A stretch of DNA of 41,299 bases from Clostridium fallax (lineage in GTDB: Bacteria > Bacillota > Clostridia > Clostridiales > Clostridiaceae): positions 1-41,299 of the forward strand of contig NZ_FQVM01000023.1 of the NCBI RefSeq assembly GCF_900129365.1, written 5' to 3'. Of this stretch, positions 35,018 to 41,299 are shown piece after piece. The translations under genes were made by a program, and so were the position numbers. How positions within the stretch are numbered: the stretch's first letter is position 1; each line of letters starts with the position of its first letter. The notes below the pieces were generated by a model that saw only the letters and a list, made by a program, of their open reading frames with translations, was not told the origin of the DNA and made no database searches.

Positions 35018-35198
35018 ACTCTTCATACACCGTGAAGCTATTGTGTTTAAGTATAGGCAGGTCTTCCGGCTTAGTATCATCATAAATTTTTACCTTCCCA
35101 GTTACCCAGTGGTATAAAAAAAATTTACTTCTCTTCACGGCGGCGGGACCGCATAGGCATTTTACCTATTTCCCTTTTAATGAAAATAATCAACCTAA
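35018..35198 (-). ncRNA. Cobalamin riboswitch aptamer
   Basis: On the minus strand the class I cobalamin aptamer is clear. It has AAAAGGGAAATAGGT, then ATGCGGTCCCGCCGCCGT, and the B12 box AGCCGGAAGACCTGCC at 35056-35071. A distal hairpin (CTTCACGGTGTATGAAG, 35022-35038) is expected to provide loop contacts. It directs the cobT-cbiJ cluster as a feedback switch on adenosylcobalamin level. No promoter as strong as those of glpP or bioA was seen upstream. Confidence 0.95.
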
Positions 35199-35258
35199 AC
35201 TTTAATTTTATAATTATTAATTTTTCTTTAAATAATCTTGAATAAAGTTATAATTAAA

Positions 35259-35288
35259 AGAAATATATTAGATATCTAATATATTTCT
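35259..35288. repeat. Perfect 30-bp palindrome between divergent cob and nuclease-family genes
   Basis: The half-site AGAAATATATTAGAT is followed directly by its exact reverse complement with no loop. It ends 6 bases before the -35 of the plus-strand promoter and lies upstream of the minus-strand riboswitch. It could be an operator for a dimeric regulator or a cruciform-forming AT palindrome. Confidence 0.7.
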
Positions 35289-35294
35289 ATATAA

Positions 35295-35322
35295 TTGTTC
35301 TTCTTTATATCAATTATATAAT
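35295..35322 (+). promoter_or_regulatory. Promoter of the plus-strand EEP-family gene
   Basis: TTGTTC (35295-35300), a 16-base spacer and TATAAT (35317-35322) lie about 115 bases before the gene start. It is the best promoter match in the divergent region. Confidence 0.55.
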
Positions 35323-35437
35323 ACATTGAAATTTAAATAAATTCTACATATTTTTATTTAATTATATTCTGGAGAAAGTTACTAAATTTTATGATAATAT
35401 TATCCTATAAGAATTTTTTGTTAAATAAGGAGGCATT

Positions 35438-36502
35438 ATGTTAAAAAAACTAATTAAAATCATAGGAATAATCTTACTAATCTTTATTATTTTAATACTA
35501 TGTTATGTGTTATTTATGGTAATTACAGATTATAGACCAAAGCCAGAAATATCACTAAAAGTAGAAAACAATAAAAGTACTAAAGTTGAACCTGAAAAAG
35601 ATCTAAGCTTAACAACATTCAATATAGGTTATTGCGGAATGGACAAAGATGTAGATTTCTTTATGGATGGAGGGGTTATGTCTAGATCTATAAGTAAGGA
35701 AAAAACAATAGAGAACCTTGAAGGTAACACAAAAACTATAGAAAACCTAAATTCTGATTTTGTATTTTTACAAGAAGTAGATAAAAAAGCTTCTAGAAGC
35801 TATAAAGTAAATGAATATGATTATATGAAAGAAAACTTAGGTAATGATTATAGTTTTACCTTTGCAATAAACTATAAGGTTCCTTGGGTGCCTCTTCCAA
35901 TAACTCATCCACATGGACAAGTATTAGCTGGTTTAGCTACACTATCAAAATATGATATAGAATCAAGCACTAGATATGACTTACCTGGAAAAGAATTTTG
36001 GTTAAGACAACTAGGAGATTTAGATAGATGTATGATGGTTAACAGGCTTCCTGTAAGTAATGGTAAGGAATTAGTATTAATAAACGCTCATCTTTCAGCT
36101 TATGATAAAGGTGGAAAAATAAGAAAACAACAGCTTGGATTTATATCTAATTTCTTGAAAAATGAATATGAAAAAGGAAACTATGTTATTATAGGTGGTG
36201 ATTGGAATCATCAAATTCCAGGAACAGATGCATTTAAATTTCCAACTACAGAAGAAAGACCTGATTGGCTTCAGGATATTCCAAATACTGTAGTTCCTAA
36301 CGGTTTTAAATGGGCTTATGATGAAAACATACCAAGCTGTAGAACTGTTGCAACACCTTACGTAAAAGGTAAAAACTTAACTGCAGTTATTGATGGGTTT
36401 TTAGTATCAGATAATATTAACATAACTTCTGTGGAAGGTACTAGTTTAGATTTTATATATTCAGATCATAATCCTGTTACTATGAGATTTAAATTAAAGT
36501 AA
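35438..36502 (+). CDS. Membrane-anchored endonuclease/exonuclease/phosphatase (EEP) family protein
   Basis: The 354-aa protein has an N-terminal hydrophobic anchor (about 8-30) with little sign of a cleavage site, so the catalytic domain probably faces outside. EEP-fold motifs are present: TTFNIGYCG near 57, FLQEVD near 107, GGDWNHQIPGT near 251 and SDHNPVTMRF near the C terminus, which supply the metal- and phosphate-binding Asn, Glu, Asp and His. Relatives include DNase I-like nucleases, sphingomyelinases and inositol phosphatases. The substrate cannot be chosen from sequence. It is the only plus-strand gene, with AAGGAGG before its ATG. Confidence 0.85.
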   Translation: MLKKLIKIIGIILLIFIILILCYVLFMVITDYRPKPEISLKVENNKSTKVEPEKDLSLTTFNIGYCGMDKDVDFFMDGGVMSRSISKEKTIENLEGNTKTIENLNSDFVFLQEVDKKASRSYKVNEYDYMKENLGNDYSFTFAINYKVPWVPLPITHPHGQVLAGLATLSKYDIESSTRYDLPGKEFWLRQLGDLDRCMMVNRLPVSNGKELVLINAHLSAYDKGGKIRKQQLGFISNFLKNEYEKGNYVIIGGDWNHQIPGTDAFKFPTTEERPDWLQDIPNTVVPNGFKWAYDENIPSCRTVATPYVKGKNLTAVIDGFLVSDNINITSVEGTSLDFIYSDHNPVTMRFKLK

Positions 36503-36547
36503 AAAAATATCCTGTAAAATCTATAGATTTTACAGGATATTTTTTTA
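36503..36547. terminator. Bidirectional terminator between the EEP-family gene and mgtE
   Basis: AAATATCCTGTAAAATC and its exact complement form a near loopless palindrome (centre TATA) with A and T runs on both sides. It begins one base after the EEP-family stop and ends one base before the mgtE stop, serving both convergent genes. Confidence 0.92.
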
Positions 36548-36548
36548 C

Positions 36549-37898
36549 TTACATTAAGTATGGAAGAAATAGTGTTGCAAGTCCTAAGAAAAAGAAAAAT
36601 CCTAAAACATCAGTAACAGTTGTTACAAAAACAGCTGATGCTAAAGCTGGGTCTATTCTTAATTTTTTTAAGGCCACTGGAACTAAATATCCAGCCATAG
36701 TGGCTGCTGTCATGTTTAAAATCATAGCTAATCCAATAACAACACCAAATATAGGTTTCCCTGCCCATATAGCTGCTAATATAGCAATTGCAAGTCCTGT
36801 TGCCGCTCCTGTTGAGATGCCTACTATTATTTCTTTAAAGAAAATACGCTTTGCATTCTCAAAGGTTAATTCTCCTAAAGCTATACCTCTAACTATAATT
36901 GTTAAAGTTTGAGTGCCAGCATTTCCACCCATTCCTGCTACAATAGGCATAAATGTTGCTAGTATAACAACTTTACTAATTGTTCCTTCAAATAAACTAA
37001 CTGTAGCTGAAGCTAATATAGCTGTTAATAAATTTATATATAACCATGGTAATCTACTTTTAACAGATTGACCTATAGTACCATCTACTTTTTCACCTTC
37101 ATCAATACCTGCTAAACGATGTATATCCTCAGTTGTCTCATCCCTTAAAATTTGCATAATATCATCTACTGTAACAATACCTAGCATCATATCTTTATAA
37201 TCAACAACAGGAATAGTTAATAGTCCATATTTTTCAAACATATGACCAACTTGCTCTTGGTCTGTATCAAAGGTAACATTTATAACATTTGTATTCATAA
37301 TTTCTGATATCTTAGTATCAAAAGATGTTATAACTATCTCTCTAAGAGAAATAACTCCCTTTAGTATCCCTACATTATCAAGAACATATATATAATAAGC
37401 TGTTTCTGCATCTGGTGCAGCTGTTTGAAGATATTCCAATGTATCTTTTACAGTCATATTTTCCTTAATGGAAATAAATTCTGTTGCCATTATACCACCA
37501 GCTGTATCTGGAGCATAAGTAAGAAGTTGCCTTACATCTTCAGCCTCTTCCTGCGTCATTTTTTCTAGAATTTTTTTTGACTGTTCCTCATCTAGGTGAC
37601 CTACTAAATCTGTTAATTCATCTGATGACATTTCTTGTACTATTTTTCTTTGTTTACTATCTGAAAACTTACTTAAAATTTCAAATTTTTCCTCATCCTC
37701 TGCCTCATCTATAATTTCTGCCACTATAGATTCTGGTAGTCTTTGAAGTATTGTCTTTATATAATATTGATTTTCATCATCATGAAGTAAATCTAAAATA
37801 TCTGCTGGATGAATATCATCTACTGCATCTACAAGTTCTTTTTGTGGTGCATGAAGTAAAAATTTCTTTAATTCATTTTTATCCATTTCATTTTTCAT
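36549..37898 (-). CDS. mgtE: MgtE family magnesium transporter
   Basis: This is a dimeric magnesium channel gated by cytosolic Mg2+. The 449-aa protein has the full layout: an acidic superhelical N domain (about 10-130), a CBS pair (137-255, with DTAGGIMATEFISI at its start) and a membrane domain of about five helices (285-449). The latter holds the pore signature AGMGGNAGTQTLT (321-333) and the DPALASAVFVTTVTD segment. AAGGAGG lies at good spacing before the ATG. It is preceded by a 30-codon leader ORF that can control access to this ribosome binding site, and no M-box riboswitch was recognised upstream. Confidence 0.96.
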   Translation of the reverse strand: MKNEMDKNELKKFLLHAPQKELVDAVDDIHPADILDLLHDDENQYYIKTILQRLPESIVAEIIDEAEDEEKFEILSKFSDSKQRKIVQEMSSDELTDLVGHLDEEQSKKILEKMTQEEAEDVRQLLTYAPDTAGGIMATEFISIKENMTVKDTLEYLQTAAPDAETAYYIYVLDNVGILKGVISLREIVITSFDTKISEIMNTNVINVTFDTDQEQVGHMFEKYGLLTIPVVDYKDMMLGIVTVDDIMQILRDETTEDIHRLAGIDEGEKVDGTIGQSVKSRLPWLYINLLTAILASATVSLFEGTISKVVILATFMPIVAGMGGNAGTQTLTIIVRGIALGELTFENAKRIFFKEIIVGISTGAATGLAIAILAAIWAGKPIFGVVIGLAMILNMTAATMAGYLVPVALKKLRIDPALASAVFVTTVTDVLGFFFFLGLATLFLPYLM

Positions 37899-37902
37899 AC
37901 TT

Positions 37903-37930
37903 TTCCTCCTTCATAAAATTAGAAGAGGAA
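37903..37930 (-). promoter_or_regulatory. Hairpin sequestering the mgtE ribosome binding site
   Basis: TTCCTCTTC (37922-37930, the last three sense codons of the leader ORF) pairs with GAAGGAGGAA (37903-37912) over 9 base pairs with one bulged G and a 9-base loop. The GGAGG of mgtE is inside the stem. An alternative partner for the same strand is GAAGAG at 37958-37963, within the leader ORF. These are pairings read from sequence; the regulatory effect is inferred. Confidence 0.7.
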
Positions 37931-38011
37931 CCTAAAATAAGTGATATAAATTAGCCTCTCTTCTATTGTATTTTTAATACAACCCTCTCTACTTTGAGGA
38001 TCAGAATCCAT
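37919..38011 (-). CDS. Leader peptide ORF upstream of mgtE, MgtL-like N terminus
   Basis: This 30-codon ORF begins MDSDPQSREG and ends with an aromatic stretch, YFRFLF, before TAA. GGAGGTGG (38017-38024) lies 5 bases before the ATG, among the best ribosome binding sites in the window, and the stop is 20 bases before the mgtE start. E. coli MgtL begins MEPDP and its acidic/proline start destabilises ribosomes at low magnesium, raising mgtA expression. The acid-x-acid-Pro start here, before another Mg2+ transporter, suggests the same logic. Within the ORF lies a 7-bp hairpin (TTGTATT/AATACAA, 37966-37982). Function as a sensor is inferred. Confidence 0.72.
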   Translation of the reverse strand: MDSDPQSREGCIKNTIEERLIYITYFRFLF

Positions 38012-38083
38012 TTATACCACCTCCAAAAATTCGAATAAAATATTCTAATTAATCTTAAATATAAATTAAAAATAATTATTAAC

Positions 38084-38134
38084 AAATATAAAAAAGATTT
38101 TTTAGTTATACACTAAAAAATCTTTTTTATATTT
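38084..38134. terminator. Perfect 23-bp AT-rich stem-loop in the mgtE upstream region
   Basis: AAATATAAAAAAGATTTTTTAGT and its exact complement (23 bp; loop TATAC) form a long hairpin with built-in A and T tracts. It lies between a possible mgtE promoter and the leader ORF. It may be an intrinsic terminator or attenuator in the leader, a transcript-stabilising 5' hairpin, or a terminator for stray transcription. Confidence 0.55.
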
Positions 38135-38416
38135 ATAACTTTGTCACTATAAATTATAATCACATAATTTTATAAATTACAATACAAAATATATTACAAA
38201 TTAAATTTATTTTAAATTTAATTATATATAATTTATTATATATGTTATTTTATTACTATTTATGTATTAAAAAAAATATATTTTTTAATTTTTGTCAAAC
38301 TATATAGAAAAAAATTATTCTTTTTAATTTACAATTAAATATTTAATATCTATTAACTTTTTGAATTTTTAATAATCATAGTAAAAATTTAATAAATATA
38401 TTTTTATAAAATTAAA
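38135..38416. other. AT-rich non-coding stretch between mgtE leader and ybaK
   Basis: No ORF is supported. A candidate minus-strand promoter, TTGTAA (38177-38182), 18 bases, TATAAT (38153-38158), would start a transcript entering the 38084-38134 hairpin. A lone TTGACA (38293-38298) has no -10 at correct spacing. No riboswitch core was recognised. Confidence 0.45.
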
Positions 38417-38463
38417 AATGCAGATTTTATAGCTTATAATCATAAATCTATAAAATCTGCATT
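38417..38463 (-). terminator. Intrinsic terminator of ybaK
   Basis: ATGCAGATTTTATAG pairs with CTATAAAATCTGCAT, followed on the minus strand by TTTTTAATTTT. It lies just past the ybaK stop. Confidence 0.85.
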
Positions 38464-38468
38464 ATAAT

Positions 38469-38945
38469 TTATTTTATCACATCAAAAAAAGTACCATTTA
38501 CCACTTTTAAAAGCTCTTTTGGATTTAATTCTATTTGTATTCCTATTTTACCGCCACTTATAATTATATTATCTAGTTCCTCTGCATCACTATGAATGAA
38601 AGTTTTATAAAGTTTTTTCATTCCTATAGGAGAGCATCCACCTCTTATATAACCTGTATTTTTATTTATATCTTTAACATGAATCATCTCTATTTTCTTT
38701 TCACCAGAGGCTCTAGCACCTTTTTTTAAATCTAACTCTGCTTCCACTGGTATAACAAAAACATAGAATTCCTTACTATTCCCTTGAGTTACTAAAGTTT
38801 TATAAACTATTTTAACATCCTTTCCTATCTTACATGCAACAGATACTCCATCTATCTTTCCATCTTTATTATCATAAGTTAATACTTCATAATCTATCTT
38901 ATCTTTATCTAATATTCTCATTGCATTAGTTTTTACCTGTGCCAT
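38469..38945 (-). CDS. ybaK: YbaK/EbsC family Cys-tRNA(Pro) deacylase
   Basis: It hydrolyses cysteine mis-attached to tRNA(Pro), a trans-editing step that backs up prolyl-tRNA synthetase. The 158-aa protein matches the YbaK group: KTNAMRILDKDKIDYEV at the N terminus, VYKTLVTQG near 48 with the key Lys, and TGYIRGGCSPIGMKK near 97. The GGCSPIG loop is typical of YbaK. It is a single gene with its own terminator; GGGAG precedes the start. Confidence 0.93.
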   Translation of the reverse strand: MAQVKTNAMRILDKDKIDYEVLTYDNKDGKIDGVSVACKIGKDVKIVYKTLVTQGNSKEFYVFVIPVEAELDLKKGARASGEKKIEMIHVKDINKNTGYIRGGCSPIGMKKLYKTFIHSDAEELDNIIISGGKIGIQIELNPKELLKVVNGTFFDVIK

Positions 38946-39008
38946 AAAAAATCTCCCTCTTTCGTTTTTATTTATATAATTCTAAATATAATTTTTATAA
39001 GTTATACT

Positions 39009-39644
39009 TTAAAGATATAAAAGTATCGCAAAATAATGTAAAACACTTCCCATTATAACAAAAATATGCCATACCGCATGATTATAACGCCATTTATCAA
39101 CAGCATAGAATATACAGCCGAAAGAATATGCTAATCCTCCACAAACTAAAAGTATAATTCCTTTAATATCTACAGTAGCTATTAAATCTTTCATTACAAA
39201 AACTATACCCCAACCCATTATAAGATAAAATACGGTTGCTATTTTATCAAACTTTTCAAGGCATATTGCTTTTAAAGTAATACCTATTATAGATATTACC
39301 CATACTATTCCAAATATCCACCAACCTACTGTAGCCCTTAAAACTGTTAAAGCAAAAGGAGTATAAGTCCCTGCTATAAGTAAATAAATAGATGAGTGAT
39401 CTATTACTCTAAAAACCTTCTTAGCTCTTTGATTAGTTATACTATGATATAATGTAGACCCTAAATATAAAATTATTAAGGTTATTCCATATATAGTAAA
39501 ACTCACTATTTTATAAGGGTTGCCACTAAAGGATGCAAAAACAATTAATATAACAGCACCTGCTATAGCTAAAAGAGCTCCTATTCCATGAGTTATAGCA
39601 TTAGCTATCTCCTCACCTCTTGTATAAAAATCTATATCTCTCAT
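39009..39644 (-). CDS. Hemolysin III family (YqfA/PAQR-like) membrane protein
   Basis: The 211-aa protein has about seven membrane helices. Conserved family residues are seen in ANAITHGIGALLA (13-25), LGSTLYHSI near 61, DHSSIYLLIAGTYTPFAL near 82-99 and HAVWHIFVIMGSVLHYFAIL at the end; the His residues are expected metal ligands. The hemolysin name is historical; PAQR-type members act in membrane lipid homeostasis, and lysis activity here is not implied. GGGAGG before the ATG is a good start signal. The TIM-barrel-like gene ends 28 bases upstream, so the two may be cotranscribed. Confidence 0.9.
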   Translation of the reverse strand: MRDIDFYTRGEEIANAITHGIGALLAIAGAVILIVFASFSGNPYKIVSFTIYGITLIILYLGSTLYHSITNQRAKKVFRVIDHSSIYLLIAGTYTPFALTVLRATVGWWIFGIVWVISIIGITLKAICLEKFDKIATVFYLIMGWGIVFVMKDLIATVDIKGIILLVCGGLAYSFGCIFYAVDKWRYNHAVWHIFVIMGSVLHYFAILLYL

Positions 39645-39671
39645 ATATAATAATCCTCCCTAACTTTTTAA

Positions 39672-40763
39672 TCACTTACTAGAATACCAATCTTTTATAG
39701 CTTCTTTTCCATATTTACCAGGATAATAATTTTTATCTTCGCCTTTTTCTCCTATGGCAAAAATAGAAAATCCTAAATGCCATGGTTTCTTTTCAAAAAC
39801 CTCTTTATACGCATTAAAGCATCTTCCTTGCTCATTTTCATTTTCCACATTAGAATAAAAAGCATTCCATGGTTCAATAGAACATCCATTCTTTCTTGGG
39901 AATCCTAATTCTCCAAAGAAAATAGGCTTATTCCACTTTTTTGATAATTCCTCTAATTGACTTTCTATAGGTTGTTTTCTATTAAACCTTTCTGATGAAT
40001 TAATAGACTGTACTAACTGATCTAATGTATTATTTTCTCTATCTGTTAACTCAAAATATGCTGCAACACTTATAAAATCCACCTTTGAAAAAAGTTTATT
40101 ATTAAGTCTTTTTTCAAAGTTTTTTATTGTTTTTTTATCCCAATCTGCAGTATACCACCAACAAGTTCTATAGGTTATAAAACCCCCATATTTATTTCTT
40201 ACAAAGTCTATTATATCGCACCACTTATCATCATAATTTTCAAGATACACTAAATTAGAAGCTACGTTCATTGCATAAACTCTATATGGATTAGCTACTT
40301 TATCTATTAATACAGATAATATGTTGTTTTTCCAGTTATAAAAAAATTCTTCTTTGTCTTTTGGATTCCATTGAGTTTCATATCCTGCTCCATTATTAAT
40401 CCAAGGATACGCCTCTAAAATAACATTAACATTTTTATATTTAAGCTTTTTTATAAGATCTATAGCTTTATTTAAACTATACTCATCAATAGTCATATTA
40501 CTAGAATCTAAAGAATCTATATTTATAACTACTGGTATATTTACAGTATTTAAATTCAATTCATCTATATCAGAAAGTGCTTGCTTTATATCATAGTCTG
40601 TAGATAAATTCCCACTTTTTAGCTTGCTTTTAAATCTTTCATTTGATACTGGATATAATTTATTGTCTATTGAATTTTTAAAATTAATTCTAGGATTAAT
40701 TAAATTTCCAATAAAAACTGCAATTATAACAATAACTAATATCTTTGCTTTTCTTTTGATAAT
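39672..40763 (-). CDS. Secreted or membrane-anchored TIM-barrel (glycoside hydrolase-like) protein with a non-AUG start
   Basis: Reading from ATT 40763 (or ATC 40760) gives about 363 aa. It starts with Ile-Ile/KRKAKILVIVIIAVFIGNL, a classic signal or anchor helix, then a linker and a barrel-like domain with VNVILEAYPWINNG, FISVAAYFELTD and NKPIFFGELGFPRKNGCSIE, whose Glu could be catalytic as in GH113-like proteins. The 68 codons between ATT and the first usual start (TTG 40559) contain no ATG, GTG or TTG. GAGGTGAT lies just before ATT/ATC, and TTG has no ribosome binding site. Either AUU/AUC is used, or an ATG was lost by mutation. Confidence 0.7.
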   Translation of the reverse strand: MIKRKAKILVIVIIAVFIGNLINPRINFKNSIDNKLYPVSNERFKSKLKSGNLSTDYDIKQALSDIDELNLNTVNIPVVINIDSLDSSNMTIDEYSLNKAIDLIKKLKYKNVNVILEAYPWINNGAGYETQWNPKDKEEFFYNWKNNILSVLIDKVANPYRVYAMNVASNLVYLENYDDKWCDIIDFVRNKYGGFITYRTCWWYTADWDKKTIKNFEKRLNNKLFSKVDFISVAAYFELTDRENNTLDQLVQSINSSERFNRKQPIESQLEELSKKWNKPIFFGELGFPRKNGCSIEPWNAFYSNVENENEQGRCFNAYKEVFEKKPWHLGFSIFAIGEKGEDKNYYPGKYGKEAIKDWYSSK

Positions 40764-40947
40764 AAATCACCTCTTTTAATTACTTAAAGATTTTAATTTT
40801 ATAACTTCATTGTACATTAAGTATACACTTTATTTCTACTTTTAAAGATTTAAATTGTGAACATCTATATATCTTATCATAATAAAAGACAAAATGTTTT
40901 TATAATACTTTATTGAATATAAATTTTTAAACTAATAATATTTATAT

Positions 40948-40982
40948 AAAAAAGCTGTTTCTTTAAAAGAAACAGCTTTTTT
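40948..40982. terminator. Terminator of the glutamate synthase small-subunit gene
   Basis: AAAAAAGCTGTTTCTTT pairs perfectly with AAAGAAACAGCTTTTTT around a one-base centre, with T runs in both directions. It lies 48 bases past the stop of the minus-strand gene. Confidence 0.9.
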
Positions 40983-41029
40983 GCCTTAAAATATTTAAAT
41001 TTAGTTTTTAGAAAACTTGCTAATTAATT

Positions 41030-41299
41030 TTATTTATTACTTAAGTATTCATCAATTGCAGCGGCAGCCTTTTTACCAGCTCCCATTGCTAATATAACAG
41101 TGGCAGCTCCTGTAACTGCGTCTCCACCAGCATAAACCCCTTCTTTAGTTGTTTTACCAGTTTCATCTTCAGCTACTATACACTTCCACTTGTTAATATC
41201 TAATCCTTTAGTTGTTGATGAAATTAATGGGTTTGGTGATGTTCCAAGAGACATTATTACAGTATCTACATCCATTATAAATTCAGAACCTTCTATAAC
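41030..41299 (-). CDS. gltA: Glutamate synthase (NADPH) small subunit, C-terminal fragment
   Basis: Only the last 89 codons are inside the window; the reading frame is open to the edge. The segment holds DTVIMSLGTSPNPLISSTTK followed by GVYAGGDAVTGAATVILAMG and AGKKAAAAIDEYL, the C-terminal FAD-domain signature of GltD-like NADPH-dependent glutamate synthase beta subunits. In clostridia this may be the NfnB-type subunit of a ferredoxin:NADP transhydrogenase, which has the same fold; the missing N terminus and neighbours would decide. A strong terminator follows it. Confidence 0.88.
   Translation of the reverse strand, partial: VIEGSEFIMDVDTVIMSLGTSPNPLISSTTKGLDINKWKCIVAEDETGKTTKEGVYAGGDAVTGAATVILAMGAGKKAAAAIDEYLSNK

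Noticed and set aside
37751..37954. Plus-strand 67-codon ORF across the mgtE start
   Set aside because: No ribosome binding site, and it is antisense to the well-supported mgtE N domain and leader ORF.
38293..38298. TTGACA as -35 of the mgtE promoter
   Set aside because: No -10 at 16-18 bases; the closest TATATT is only 12 bases away.
37899..38460. M-box (ykoK) magnesium riboswitch before mgtE
   Set aside because: I looked for the conserved M-box core with its GC-containing helices and found only AT-rich sequence, the 23-bp stem-loop and the leader ORF.
1..41299. CRISPR array, tRNA, rRNA or prophage genes
   Set aside because: No regularly spaced repeats, no cloverleaf-like or rRNA-like GC-rich stretches and no phage-type genes were seen.

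Overview
The window is very AT-rich Firmicutes DNA. Strong GGAGG-type ribosome binding sites, A/T-rich hairpin terminators and the gene content fit a low-GC Clostridium, most like C. perfringens or a close relative. This assignment comes from composition and gene families, not from a database search. All recognised genes but one lie on the minus strand, so read right to left. No rRNA, tRNA, CRISPR array, phage or complete mobile element was seen.

Layout. 140-5586: glycerol / glycerol-3-phosphate catabolism (antiterminator GlpP, glycerol kinase, a flavin-dependent G3P dehydrogenase, an FAD oxidoreductase and a DUF1667 protein). The leaders of glpK and of the dehydrogenase gene each carry a matching antiterminator/terminator pair. 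5757-17421: housekeeping and accessory genes, each mostly with its own signals (nucleobase permease, DEAD-box-like helicase, YhhN family membrane protein, YqjA-type membrane protein, O6-methylguanine methyltransferase, type I pullulanase, chemotaxis receptor, BioA, flavodoxin/ferredoxin protein). 17731-35200: a 20-gene anaerobic cobalamin cluster, cobT to cbiJ, behind a cobalamin riboswitch and terminator. It covers cobalt insertion (CbiK), ring contraction (CbiL,F,G,H,D,T,E,J,C), amidation (CbiA, CbiP), aminopropanol attachment (CobD, CbiB) and nucleotide loop assembly (CobU, CobS, CobT, CobC). It also holds a COG2102 protein and a second, shortened CobU-like protein. 35438-36502 is the single plus-strand gene, a membrane-anchored endonuclease/exonuclease/phosphatase-fold protein. 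36549-41299: MgtE magnesium channel, YbaK, hemolysin III family protein, a TIM-barrel-like protein and the 3' end of a glutamate synthase small-subunit gene.

Most notable. Upstream of mgtE (37919-38011) is an unannotated 30-codon ORF with a near-perfect Shine-Dalgarno, starting Met-Asp-Ser-Asp-Pro. This resembles the E. coli MgtL leader peptide (Met-Glu-Pro-Asp-Pro), which senses magnesium by ribosome destabilisation. The last three sense codons of the ORF can pair with the mgtE ribosome binding site, and an upstream segment can compete for them, so the leader looks like a translational attenuator. No M-box riboswitch was recognised there. Other points of interest: paired GlpP-type antiterminators; two CobU-like proteins with complementary losses of motifs; a secreted or anchored protein gene whose only ribosome binding site points to an AUU or AUC start; and a glycerol kinase without the histidine that HPr phosphorylates in many Firmicutes.
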